DNA of 64,000 nt from Pseudomonas sp. FeN3W (GTDB lineage: Bacteria > Pseudomonadota > Gammaproteobacteria > Pseudomonadales > Pseudomonadaceae), in assembly GCA_030263805.2 (NCBI GenBank), contig CP136010.1, positions 1,689,001 through 1,753,000 on the forward strand. The letters are read 5' to 3'. Under the pieces are notes generated by a model. The model did no database searches. It saw nothing but the letters and a program-made list of their open reading frames with translations, and was not told where the DNA came from. Positions 1-7,675 of this stretch are shown in pieces (the first letter of the stretch is position 1; the number at the start of each line of letters is the position of its first letter). The position numbers and the translations under genes were made by a program.

Positions 1-177
1 ACCGGTACCGGCATTGTTCCACGGGTTGGAGCTTTCGATGGCCCCGGATTCCTGCAGCTCGACGATTTCCAGCTTGATATTGGGATCGAGTTCCTTGAGC
101 AGTACCGCGAGGGTCGCACTCATGATGCCGGCTCCCACCAGCACCATATCCACTGCTTCGCTATCGTGTTGCGTCAT
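1..177 (-). CDS. mqo: Malate:quinone oxidoreductase, N-terminal part (cut by window edge)
   Basis: Only the first 59 codons lie in the window; the ATG is at 177 and the frame runs open off the left edge. The protein starts with a short polar leader and then an FAD-binding Rossmann motif (VLVGAGIMSATLAVLLKEL, about residues 12-30). The stretch ESSNPWNNAGTG that follows is characteristic of the Mqo family. Mqo is a peripheral membrane flavoprotein that oxidises malate to oxaloacetate and passes electrons to quinone, replacing or supplementing soluble malate dehydrogenase. The neighbouring PA4642-like gene is also near an mqo gene in Pseudomonas aeruginosa. The family call is firm; which mqo paralogue this is cannot be told from the fragment. 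Confidence 0.9.
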   Translation of the reverse strand, partial: MTQHDSEAVDMVLVGAGIMSATLAVLLKELDPNIKLEIVELQESGAIESSNPWNNAGTG

Positions 178-520
178 CAACGCGTTCTCCAGAATCACAG
201 CATTAAACTGTCGAGACCGCAGTACGCGGCCCCGTAAAACCCACCAGCCAGACGGTCAGGGACGGAGCATGTACCTGGACCGCTGCTCGGGAACATGTGC
301 CCGAGAACAGGCCGCCTGCGGCTGCCTGCCAGCTGTCGGAAGGGCGGCTTTTGGCCTCCTTCCTCTCGCTGCGATCCATCCGGAGCGGGCCTGGCCCAGT
401 GCTCGACGGTGGACGCTGCGAGGAAAACGATTGCGAATCATGTTGCCGAAGCCAGCCGCAGCCTTCGCCGTTGGCAGCTGACTGTGCCGATGCGTTCGAT
501 ACGAAACGGCGGCTCTCAGT
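178..520. other. Intergenic stretch without a recognised gene
   Basis: These 343 bases lie between the mqo start and the end of the PA4642-like gene. Short ORFs exist in several frames but none has a convincing ribosome binding site or a recognisable protein. The mqo promoter should lie near 180-260, but I cannot point to clear -35/-10 boxes. Confidence 0.5.
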
Positions 521-808
521 TCAGCCGCGCATGGCCTCGATCAGTTCGATATAGGGCCTGGCCTGACGCTGGTTGGCGACCAGATCGATAAAGCTCTGCC
601 CTTTGCTGTCCCGGGCATCGAGGTCGTAGCCGGCGGCCACGAAGAAGCCGAGAAAGCGCTCGAAGTCATCGATGCGAAGGCCACGATAGGCCTTGATCAG
701 CTTGTGCAGCGAAGGGGGGGTATCGTCAGCCGGTTCAGGCTGAAGAAACAGCTTGATCGACTCATCCGCGATCTCGTCGCCAATCACCTGCTTCTTGTCT
801 TTACGCAT
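521..808 (-). CDS. PA4642 family conserved protein of unknown function
   Basis: A 95-residue protein starting MRKDKKQVIGDEIADE. The ATG at 808 was chosen because the transcript upstream carries a GGAGG-like ribosome binding site; a longer frame reaching 868 has no such support. The protein is charged, has no signal peptide or membrane segment, and contains a C-terminal stretch (FVAAGYDLDARDSKGQSFID) that resembles a single degenerate ankyrin-like helix pair. It resembles, from memory, the small conserved Pseudomonas protein next to mqoB (PA4642). No biochemical role is known to me and none is assigned. Confidence 0.7.
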   Translation of the reverse strand: MRKDKKQVIGDEIADESIKLFLQPEPADDTPPSLHKLIKAYRGLRIDDFERFLGFFVAAGYDLDARDSKGQSFIDLVANQRQARPYIELIEAMRG

Positions 809-963
809 GCCGCCTCCGGTCCACGGGGTCTCACGGGGGCGGCAGTTTACTCCTCGCAGGCGACGCACTCAACGCGCCAGGCCGGCTTGCGACCAAGGTC
901 GTACATCGCCGCCCCGGTATACCGGGCGATCTTTCAGCACAAATAACAAGAGCTGCCCGCGCC

Positions 964-969
964 TATAAT
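964..969 (+). promoter_or_regulatory. Consensus -10 box upstream of the SulP gene
   Basis: TATAAT occurs 31 bases before the chosen ATG of the SulP transporter. No good -35 hexamer is visible at the usual spacing, so this is a possible sigma-70 promoter rather than a certain one. Confidence 0.4.
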
Positions 970-1000
970 GGCGCCTTCGCCTACAAGGAGCGTCCCAGGC

Positions 1001-2731
1001 ATGAAGCTTCCCCCTCTGTTTGCCGCCTGGCACCAGGTCTTGCGTCTGGGGTACGGTGCCCGTGCGTTGCGCGGCGATATCAGCGCCGGCCTGACGGTCG
1101 GCATCATCGCCATCCCGCTGGCCATGGCACTGGCGATCGCCGTGGGCGTGGCGCCGCAACACGGCCTCTACACCGTATTGATCGCCGCGCCGCTGATTGC
1201 GCTGACCGGAGGTTCGCGCTTCAACGTTTCCGGCCCGACCGCCGCTTTCGTGGTGATTCTGCTGCCGATCACCCAGCAGTTCGGCCTTGGCGGTCTGCTG
1301 CTGTGCACCATGCTCGCCGGCCTGATCCTGATCGTCCTGGGCCTGCTGCGCGCCGGACGCCTGATCGCATTCATCCCCTACCCTGTCACCCTCGGATTCA
1401 CCGCAGGCATCGGTATCGTCATCGCCACCCTGCAGATCAAGGACCTGTTCGGCCTGACGCTGAGCGAACAACCACAGCACTACGTCGAGCAGGTCGGCCT
1501 GCTGCTGCGCTCGCTGCCGGGCGCCCGGCTCGGTGACGCGCTGGTGGCGGCGATCTGTCTCGCGGTGCTGATCATCTGGCCACGCTGGGTACCGAAAGTA
1601 CCCGGGCATCTGGTGGCACTGACCGTCGGTGCGCTGGCAGGTTTGCTGCTGGAATCGTCCGGATTGTCAGTGGCGACCCTTGGCGAACGGTTCAGCTATA
1701 CCCTCGACGGCGTCATCCATCCGGGCATTCCGCCATTCCTGCCCGATTTCGCCTGGCCCTGGCTGCTCCCCGGCCCGGATGGCCAGCCGCTACAGCTGAG
1801 TTACGAGCTGTTGCGCGAACTGCTCGCGCCGGCATTTGCCATCGCCATGCTCGGCGCCATCGAGTCGTTGCTTTGCGCCGTGGTCGCCGACGGCATGACC
1901 GGCAGCAACCACGAGCCCAACGGCGAGCTGATCGGCCAGGGGCTGGGCAACCTGGTCGCCCCGCTGTTCGGCGGCATCACGGCGACCGCGGCCATCGCCC
2001 GCAGCGCCACGAATGTCCGGGCCGGAGCGTTCTCGCCGCTGGCTGCGATGATTCATGCCGGCGTGGTGCTGGTCGCGGTGCTCTGGCTGGCGCCGCTGTT
2101 CAGCTACCTGCCGATGGCGGCACTGGCGGCGTTGCTGGTGATGGTGGCCTGGAACATGAGCGAAGCGCCGCACGTGATGCACGTATTGCGCATCGCACCG
2201 CGCAGCGATGTGCTGGTGCTGCTGACCTGCCTGACACTCACCGTGCTGTTCGACATGGTGCTGGCCGTCGGGGTCGGACTGCTGCTGGCAGCCGGGCTGT
2301 TCATCAAGCGCATGAGCGAGCTGACCGACACCACCGCACTCTCGCGCGAGCAACGGCGCATCCTCCAGGACATGCCCGAGCATGTCGCGACCTACGCGAT
2401 CCGTGGGCCGCTGTTCTTCGGCGCGGCGGAAAAGGCGTTGGGCGCCCTGCGGCGCTTCAATCCCGAGGTCAAGGTGGTGATCGTCGACATCAGCGCGGTG
2501 CCGATGCTGGACATGACCGCGCTGGCATCGCTGGAAAACGTGCTGGTGGATTACCGCCGACTGGGGGTCACGCTGATCCTGAGTGGTAGCAATGCGCGTG
2601 TCCGCCTGAAATTGCGCCGCGCCGGCATCCACCGCCTGCAGGGCCATCTGCTGTATGTGCGCAACCTGAGCCAGGCCCGCGAGAACGCGCTGCGCCTGTT
2701 GCACCCGGAGCCAGGCGAGGCGCCGGCCTGA
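1001..2731 (+). CDS. SulP family anion transporter with C-terminal STAS domain
   Basis: A 576-residue inner-membrane protein. The ATG at 1001 was preferred over one at 968 because AAGGAG sits 10 bases before it. The N-terminal 430 residues are a run of hydrophobic segments with the SulP signature region (GLYTVLIAAPLIALTGGSRF, then NVSGPTAAFVV). The C-terminal 110 or so residues form a STAS domain (VKVVIVDISAVPMLDMTAL). SulP proteins carry sulfate, bicarbonate or dicarboxylates across the inner membrane; the substrate here cannot be read from sequence. It is monocistronic and convergent with the next gene, with a perfect hairpin between them. There is no fused carbonic anhydrase and no adjacent cys gene, so a sulfate role is only one possibility. 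Confidence 0.88.
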   Translation: MKLPPLFAAWHQVLRLGYGARALRGDISAGLTVGIIAIPLAMALAIAVGVAPQHGLYTVLIAAPLIALTGGSRFNVSGPTAAFVVILLPITQQFGLGGLLLCTMLAGLILIVLGLLRAGRLIAFIPYPVTLGFTAGIGIVIATLQIKDLFGLTLSEQPQHYVEQVGLLLRSLPGARLGDALVAAICLAVLIIWPRWVPKVPGHLVALTVGALAGLLLESSGLSVATLGERFSYTLDGVIHPGIPPFLPDFAWPWLLPGPDGQPLQLSYELLRELLAPAFAIAMLGAIESLLCAVVADGMTGSNHEPNGELIGQGLGNLVAPLFGGITATAAIARSATNVRAGAFSPLAAMIHAGVVLVAVLWLAPLFSYLPMAALAALLVMVAWNMSEAPHVMHVLRIAPRSDVLVLLTCLTLTVLFDMVLAVGVGLLLAAGLFIKRMSELTDTTALSREQRRILQDMPEHVATYAIRGPLFFGAAEKALGALRRFNPEVKVVIVDISAVPMLDMTALASLENVLVDYRRLGVTLILSGSNARVRLKLRRAGIHRLQGHLLYVRNLSQARENALRLLHPEPGEAPA

Positions 2732-2732
2732 A

Positions 2733-2757
2733 GCGCTGCCGGATCGCCCGGCAGCGC
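2733..2757. terminator. Hairpin between convergent genes
   Basis: A perfect 10-bp inverted repeat (GCGCTGCCGG / CCGGCAGCGC) with a 5-base loop begins one base after the SulP stop codon, between two convergent genes. It lacks a T-tract on either side, so it may end transcription in both directions only weakly. Confidence 0.5.
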
Positions 2758-2767
2758 AAACCAGAGG

Positions 2768-3679
2768 TCAGCCTGCGTACTTCTGCAGGTTGGCCATCAT
2801 CTCCTTGAGTGCCTCCATGTTGTCGGCCGGGTGCGCGGCGTTCTCGAAATTGCAGATCTGCTGCCATTTAGCCGCGACGTCCTCGGCATCGAAGCCGGCC
2901 TTCGGGTCGAAGCCGACACCAAGGCTGCGCTCCCAGCGCACCTTACCCATCCAGCCGCCACCCACCTCGAACAGGCCGGAGGTTTCCTGGCACTGCTCGC
3001 TGGCCAGATACACCACCAGTGGGCTCACCAACTCGGGTTTGAGCTGCTCGAACACCTGCGGCGGAATCAGCCCCTCGGTCATCCGCGTGCCGCCGGTGGG
3101 CGCAATGGCGTTGACCAGTACGTTGTTCTTGCGCCCTTCCAGCGCCAGCGTGCGAGTCAGGCCGTACAGACCGAGCTTGGCCATGCCGTAGTTCGACTGC
3201 CCGAAGTTGCCATAGATGCCGGAGGTCGAAGCGGTGAAGATCACCCGCCCATAGTTCTGTTCGCGCATGTGCGGCCAGGCGGCACGGGTGACCTTGTAGG
3301 CGCCCTCGACATGCACCCGGTAGACCAGATCCCAGTCGGCGTCTTCCATCTTGTGGAAGGTCTTGTCGCGCAGGATGCCGGCGTTGTTCACCACCACGTC
3401 GATGCGGCCGAAGGAATCGAGGGCCTGCTGCACGATGCGATCGCCTTCGGTGACCGAATCATGATTGGCGACAGCGGTGCCGCCCGCCTGGCGAATTTCC
3501 TCCACCACACGATCGGCAGCGGAGCTGTTGGCGCCCTCACCCTGAGTGCTGCCGCCCAGATCGTTGACCACGACCTTCGCACCATGCCGGGCGAATAGCA
3601 GGGCATGCGCCCGCCCGAGCCCGCCGCCGGCTCCGGTCACGATCACTACCTTGTCTTCGAAGCGGATGGCATCAGTCAT
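2768..3679 (-). CDS. SDR family oxidoreductase, 3-hydroxyacyl-CoA dehydrogenase-like
   Basis: A 303-residue classical short-chain dehydrogenase. The start MTDAIRFEDKVVIVTGAGGG places the NAD(P)-binding TGAGGGLGRAHA motif at about residues 15-26. NNAG follows near residue 95, and the catalytic Ser, Tyr and Lys lie in STSGIYGNFGQSNYGMAKLG. A GAGGGAG ribosome binding site precedes the ATG at 3679. The long C-terminal extension after the Rossmann fold (GGGWMGKVRWERS onward) resembles the dehydrogenase domain of peroxisomal multifunctional enzyme type 2, but the hydratase and SCP2 domains are absent. A role in acyl-CoA or steroid-like beta-oxidation is inferred from family only. No pathway genes are adjacent. 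Confidence 0.82.
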   Translation of the reverse strand: MTDAIRFEDKVVIVTGAGGGLGRAHALLFARHGAKVVVNDLGGSTQGEGANSSAADRVVEEIRQAGGTAVANHDSVTEGDRIVQQALDSFGRIDVVVNNAGILRDKTFHKMEDADWDLVYRVHVEGAYKVTRAAWPHMREQNYGRVIFTASTSGIYGNFGQSNYGMAKLGLYGLTRTLALEGRKNNVLVNAIAPTGGTRMTEGLIPPQVFEQLKPELVSPLVVYLASEQCQETSGLFEVGGGWMGKVRWERSLGVGFDPKAGFDAEDVAAKWQQICNFENAAHPADNMEALKEMMANLQKYAG

Positions 3680-3897
3680 GGCGTACTCCCTCAGCGGTTC
3701 TTGTCTGGATGAATTCAGGAGCGCCGAGTGTCGATCAGGAGCCGAGCCCCCACAACCAACCGCCCGGAAATGAATGCCAGTGCATAAGACCCGAGGATGG
3801 GCTGCCGCGCCGCGGTGCTCTGCACGTTTTTCATACATATCGCCGACAGCCGTGCCATCACTGGCCCAGCGGCGTATTTACCCAAACAACTCACAGC

Positions 3898-3922
3898 GTT
3901 ATCCACAACCATCGTGGATAAC
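3898..3922. repeat. DnaA-box-like inverted pair 1
   Basis: A perfect DnaA box TTATCCACA (3899-3907, plus strand) faces an 8-of-9 match on the minus strand (3914-3922). Together they form a near-perfect palindrome with 9-bp arms. It lies in the gap upstream of the SDR gene. DnaA binding is inferred from the consensus. Confidence 0.6.
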
Positions 3923-4084
3923 CGAAGCATCGATCTCATCGCAGAATGGCACCGCACAGATCACCTCTGAATGCGCGACGCCTTCTGCTATGCGGCCTGC
4001 AGTCGCATCGAGCGGAACTGAGCAAAAAACGCACATACCGCGGTAAGTCCCACCCCGCTTCGCCTGTAGCGGGTCTTCCCAAGG

Positions 4085-4119
4085 TTATCCACAGAATCGC
4101 ACACAGCTGTCGGGGATAA
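4085..4119. repeat. DnaA-box-like inverted pair 2
   Basis: A perfect TTATCCACA (4085-4093) is followed on the opposite strand by a weaker 7-of-9 match (4111-4119). It is 0.26 kb upstream of the LOG gene. Confidence 0.5.
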
Positions 4120-4231
4120 AATGAGGTGGCGACATAGCGCAAGTGCTATCACGGCAATGCCGAGAATCTAAGAGCGTCGGGCGCGCCCTCTTCTTAGCAT
4201 GTACGCCATCACCCGACGAAGGAGATCGTCC

Positions 4232-4309
4232 ATGTCCAGCCGCAAACTGATCGAAAGCCTGTTTGCCAATTACGCGTGCGCCAGCGGGGGTGCGTTGAAC
4301 GGCCACTGA
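4232..4309 (+). CDS. Possible 25-residue leader peptide or gene remnant
   Basis: The frame MSSRKLIESLFANYACASGG (first 20 residues) runs 25 codons to a TGA. A strong ribosome binding site GAAGGAG sits 7 bases before its ATG, which is better than that of the gene downstream. I recognise no family. It could be a real small protein, a leader peptide for the LOG gene 72 bases further on, or the stump of a deleted gene. Its last codons overlap the left arm of an inverted repeat, so translation could affect that fold. Conservation in relatives would decide. Confidence 0.35.
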   Translation: MSSRKLIESLFANYACASGGALNGH

Positions 4310-4334
4310 CATCGCTCTGCTCGCTTGGCCGTTC
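4297..4334. repeat. 9-bp inverted repeat before the LOG gene
   Basis: GAACGGCCA (4297-4305) and TGGCCGTTC (4326-4334) are perfect complements with a 20-base loop. The left arm overlaps the end of the small ORF. No T-run follows, so an intrinsic terminator is unlikely; a regulatory fold in the leader is possible. Confidence 0.4.
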
Positions 4335-4381
4335 GCCCATGCCGGCGTACCCTTCCGCCAGCCCTACGAACGGAGTAAACG

Positions 4382-4969
4382 ATGACCTTGCGTTCCATTT
4401 GCGTTTTCTGCGGCGCCAGCCGTGGTTCGAACCCCGTCTATGAACAAGCAGCCCAGGACCTCGGTCGCACCCTCGCGGCCAACGGCATTCAGCTGATCTA
4501 CGGCGGCGGTGCCGTAGGTCTGATGGGAGTGGTGGCAGATGCCGCCATGGCTGCTGGCGGCGAGGTGATCGGCATCATTCCCCAGAGCCTGAAAGATGCC
4601 GAGGTCGGCCATACCGGCCTCACTCGTCTGGAAGTGGTCGATGGCATGCACGCCCGCAAGGCACGAATGGCCGAGCTCGCGGACGCCTTCATCGCTTTGC
4701 CTGGCGGGCTAGGTACGCTGGAAGAACTCTTCGAAGTCTGGACCTGGGGCCAGCTTGGCTACCATCCGAAACCGCTGGGATTGCTGGACGTCAACCACTT
4801 CTACAGCAAGCTCAGTCACTTCCTCGATCACTTGGTCGAAGAGGGTTTCGTCCGCTCACAGCACCGCGAAATGCTGCAGCGCAGCGACCAGTCGCAGACG
4901 CTCATAGAGCTGCTGGGTGCCTGGCAACCGCCCACGCATAGTCGCTGGGCCAAAAACTCGCCGCGCTGA
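4382..4969 (+). CDS. LOG family (TIGR00730) nucleoside 5'-monophosphate phosphoribohydrolase
   Basis: A 195-residue Rossmann-like protein with the two LOG-family hallmarks: an N-terminal ICVFCGASRGSNPVY segment binding the nucleotide, and the catalytic motif PGGLGTLEELFE (about residues 107-118). The basic pair RK in HARKARM lies just upstream, as in family members. These enzymes cleave AMP or cytokinin riboside monophosphates to base and ribose 5-phosphate. In bacteria the physiological role is usually unclear. The gene stands alone, with two DnaA-box-like repeat pairs on each side. Start ATG at 4382 follows CGGAG with suitable spacing. Function in purine salvage is a family inference. Confidence 0.88.
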   Translation: MTLRSICVFCGASRGSNPVYEQAAQDLGRTLAANGIQLIYGGGAVGLMGVVADAAMAAGGEVIGIIPQSLKDAEVGHTGLTRLEVVDGMHARKARMAELADAFIALPGGLGTLEELFEVWTWGQLGYHPKPLGLLDVNHFYSKLSHFLDHLVEEGFVRSQHREMLQRSDQSQTLIELLGAWQPPTHSRWAKNSPR

Positions 4970-5053
4970 CCGGGCCTGAATCCAGGCTGATCAAATTTCA
5001 CTCTCAGAGCTGCAGGCCGCGCATCACGCAGGCCGCAGCTCTGCCTCCCCACG

Positions 5054-5088
5054 TTATCCACATGCGCATCCACAGCAATAGTGGATAA
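5054..5088. repeat. DnaA-box-like inverted pair 3
   Basis: A perfect TTATCCACA (5054-5062) is paired with an 8-of-9 match on the minus strand (5080-5088). It lies 85 bases after the LOG stop codon. Confidence 0.58.
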
Positions 5089-5225
5089 GCACTCGCCTCC
5101 AATGATCGCTGACCGCATCTGCTGGTAATACACCGTTTCAGAAGGCATAAACCGGCTAACGAACACTTTTTGATCAATACTCTCGAACACTAGTGGCGCT
5201 AGGGCTGTAGCAAGCAGCTAAAGGT

Positions 5226-5260
5226 TTATCCACAACACGGCCCACAACTGTAGTGGATAA
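5226..5260. repeat. DnaA-box-like inverted pair 4
   Basis: A perfect TTATCCACA (5226-5234) is paired with an 8-of-9 minus-strand match (5252-5260). Arm spacing is the same as in pair 3 to within one base. It lies about 115 bases upstream of the DUF2726 gene. The rest of the 4970-5376 gap shows no gene. Confidence 0.58.
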
Positions 5261-5376
5261 CGTGGCCGAACGAATTGATGGTGCTGAACTCAACAAAAGT
5301 ATCGACTCGGCTAATTCGAGGCTTACACCATGGGTTCATCAACAAGGCTTCAATCGCTGCATCAGGACAGCTACCT

Positions 5377-5853
5377 ATGACCTGGCTGGCCCTGACACTG
5401 GTGGCATTCGTCATCTTCGTACTGGTGTTTTTCGTCAAGAACAGGCAGCTCAACCACCCCGCGCTGCAATACCCCTATCGCCTCAAGGCGCCACTGTTCT
5501 TGCCGGCGGAGCGCGAGCTGCTGGAAATGCTGCAACGCACGGTCGGCGAGCGCTATCTGATCTTCCCCAAAGTAAGCGTCGCCGACGTTGTGGAAGTCAC
5601 CGCTATCGCCCGACGGGCATACTGGTATCGAGCCACCAACCGCATCGCAGCCGCGCGCTTCGATTTCGTACTGTGCGACAGGACCGATCTGCAGCCGGCC
5701 TGCGTCATCAACCTGCACGACCCTGACGCCGAAGAGGAATTCATGGATCGACTGTGCGAGACCGTCGGGCTGCCGCAGGTCCGCCTGCAACCGGAGACCG
5801 CCCGTTCCTATACGGATGTCCGGGAAGCCATCGAGGCGGCGCTGGGGCCCTGA
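5377..5853 (+). CDS. DUF2726 domain membrane-anchored protein
   Basis: A 158-residue protein starting at ATG 5377 (MTWLALTLVAFVIFVLVFFV), so residues 2-20 form one N-terminal membrane anchor. After a linker, the region LFLPAERELLEMLQRTVGERYLIFPKVSVADVV and the later RFDFVLCDRTDLQPACVINL fit the DUF2726 pattern, a nuclease-like fold of unknown role. A longer frame starts at 5275 but the AGGACA site before 5377 and the immediate hydrophobic segment favour the shorter form. The function is unknown. It sits between the DnaA-box repeats and another membrane protein and shows no operon partner. Confidence 0.7.
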   Translation: MTWLALTLVAFVIFVLVFFVKNRQLNHPALQYPYRLKAPLFLPAERELLEMLQRTVGERYLIFPKVSVADVVEVTAIARRAYWYRATNRIAAARFDFVLCDRTDLQPACVINLHDPDAEEEFMDRLCETVGLPQVRLQPETARSYTDVREAIEAALGP

Positions 5854-6044
5854 TCGACCGCTGATGTGAATGCACGCGGCAACGGGCGGTCACAAGCCTG
5901 CATGACGTGTTCACCACACCAGCGGGACGCACCCGCTGTACCATCCCGCCCTTGGCATGCGCCGGGGCATCGATCACGCGCTTGCACCTGCCCGCCTGTG
6001 CTCGATACTTCTGGCAAGCACGCCGTATCCGGACCCGAACCACC

Positions 6045-7067
6045 ATGCAACTCAAGCCGCTGCTATCACGCCTGCTCGACCTGGCCAGTCGCCTGATTCG
6101 GCGCTATCCAGGTACGGTTGCGCTGTTCGGCTTCGTTTCCGGGGTGGCGAGTTTCGTTCTGGTGGAACGCCACGCCGGCCTGGCCAAGGTGGTCGCCCTG
6201 GTGATGCTGGTGAGCTGGCTCTGGCTGGTTCTGGAATCGAGCTTGCGGCGCAGCCTGCAACGCTGGTTCGGCTGGCAGGTGCCACGACCGCTGCTGCGCT
6301 ATGCCACCCAGATGGTGCATCAGGAAAGCCTGTTCTTCATCATCCCGTTCTTTGCCATCACCACCACCTGGAACAGCGGGCAAGCCCTTTTCACCGGCCT
6401 GCTCGGCGCTGCCGCGCTGGTTTCGCTGATCGATCCGCTGTACTACAAATGGCTGGCACCACGGCGCTGGGTCTACCTCGGCTTTCACGCGCTGACCCTG
6501 TTCGCCGTCCTGCTGACCGCTCTGCCGATCATCCTTCATCTGTCCACCCCGCAGAGCTATCAGCTGGCGCTGGGGGTCGCAGTAGTGCTGGCCCTGCCGA
6601 GCCTCAGTGGGCTGTTTCCCCGCTCGAACTGGCGCACGTGGCCCGGCATCCTGTTGCTGGCGGTGGCGCTGGGCGCCGCAGGCTGGTGGGGCCGGACCTG
6701 GGTTCCCCCGGCAACCCTGTGGCTGACCGACGTAGCCGTGACCATGAGCCTCGATGATCGGCAACGCAAACCCGGCAAGGGACTACGCGAGATTAGCAGT
6801 GCCGAACTGCAGACCAACGGCCTCTACGCCTATACCGCAATCAACGCACCGCGCGGTCTGAAGGAACGCATCTACCACGAGTGGACGCACAACGGCCGGC
6901 GCGTCGATCGCATCGCCCTGGAGATCAGCGGCGGCCGCGAAGCCGGCTACCGCGCATGGACCCACAAGCGCAACTTCCCGGCGCAACCTGCGGGACGCTG
7001 GCGCGTACGTGTCGTCACCGAAGCTGGTCAGATGATCGGCATGCTACGTTTCCAGGTCACCAATTAG
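6045..7067 (+). CDS. DUF5924/DUF2914 membrane protein
   Basis: A 340-residue protein. Residues 20 to about 225 contain several hydrophobic segments (GTVALFGFVSGVASFVLV, VVALVMLVSWLWLVL, YLGFHALTLFAVLLTALPII and others). The final 110 residues are soluble, with the DUF2914-like core ALEISGGREAGYRAWTHKRN and a terminal GRWRVRVVTEAGQMIGMLRF. DUF2914 often lies outside the membrane and looks like a small beta-sandwich. I chose ATG 6045 because the 46 upstream codons are compositionally unlike protein. No function is established to my knowledge; the neighbours give no pathway. Confidence 0.72.
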   Translation: MQLKPLLSRLLDLASRLIRRYPGTVALFGFVSGVASFVLVERHAGLAKVVALVMLVSWLWLVLESSLRRSLQRWFGWQVPRPLLRYATQMVHQESLFFIIPFFAITTTWNSGQALFTGLLGAAALVSLIDPLYYKWLAPRRWVYLGFHALTLFAVLLTALPIILHLSTPQSYQLALGVAVVLALPSLSGLFPRSNWRTWPGILLLAVALGAAGWWGRTWVPPATLWLTDVAVTMSLDDRQRKPGKGLREISSAELQTNGLYAYTAINAPRGLKERIYHEWTHNGRRVDRIALEISGGREAGYRAWTHKRNFPAQPAGRWRVRVVTEAGQMIGMLRFQVTN

Positions 7068-7124
7068 CGAACCCCCTGCCGTCTCGCGCATCCATATCTG
7101 AACCAGCCTGGCTTGGAGAAGGAC

Positions 7125-7643
7125 ATGGAATGGTGGGCGAGTATCTCCTACACCATCACGTCGGAGTTCTCCGACATCACCGACCTGGAGGACGCGACCC
7201 GCGTCAGTAGCCGCCTGCTGATCGCGTCGATTCTCGGTGGCCTGCTCGGCTATGAACGCGAGCGCCGACACAAGGCTGCCGGCTTGCGCACCCATATGCT
7301 GGTCGCGCTTGGTGCAGCGCTGTTCGTGCTGGTGCCGGTCCAGGCGGGCATGAGCCTCGAGGATATTTCCCGGGTGATTCAGGGCCTTGCTACCGGCATT
7401 GGCTTTCTCGGAGCCGGGACTATCCTCAAAGGCGACTCTGCGGAAGACGTCAAAGGCCTGACCACAGCCGCAGGCATCTGGCTCACGGCAGCGATCGGCG
7501 TCGCCGTCGGTCTCGGGCATGAAGCAACGGCCGTGATGAGCACGCTGTTGGCACTGGTGATCTTTGCATTGATGCCACGGCTGGAGCGGCATACAGCCTT
7601 GCGTGCCGCACGCAAGCGTCGTCACACCGACCAGTCGCGCTAG
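7125..7643 (+). CDS. MgtC/SapB family membrane protein
   Basis: A 172-residue inner-membrane protein beginning MEWWASISY at the ATG preceded by GGAGAAGG; an in-frame TTG at 7113 is less likely. The MgtC core is clear: LLIASILGGLLGYERERRHK, then AGLRTHMLVALGAALF, then GIGFLGAGTILKG, and a further hydrophobic segment. MgtC proteins help survival in low magnesium and inhibit F-type ATP synthase in pathogens; here the role is inferred as envelope or magnesium stress. It lacks the C-terminal ACT-like domain of Salmonella MgtC, making it closer to the short SapB-like form. Confidence 0.88.
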   Translation: MEWWASISYTITSEFSDITDLEDATRVSSRLLIASILGGLLGYERERRHKAAGLRTHMLVALGAALFVLVPVQAGMSLEDISRVIQGLATGIGFLGAGTILKGDSAEDVKGLTTAAGIWLTAAIGVAVGLGHEATAVMSTLLALVIFALMPRLERHTALRAARKRRHTDQSR

Positions 7644-7675
7644 CGAACGCCATGCCACCGTTCAAGGAATTCGCC

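Noticed and set aside
256..441. 61-codon minus-strand ORF between mqo and the PA4642-like gene
   Set aside because: No ribosome site, Arg/Ala/Pro-rich shadow-type composition and no recognisable family.
3898..5260. Chromosomal origin of replication
   Set aside because: DnaA-like boxes are present, but dnaA, dnaN, rpmH or an AT-rich unwinding stretch are not, and the layout of paired inverted boxes differs from oriC.
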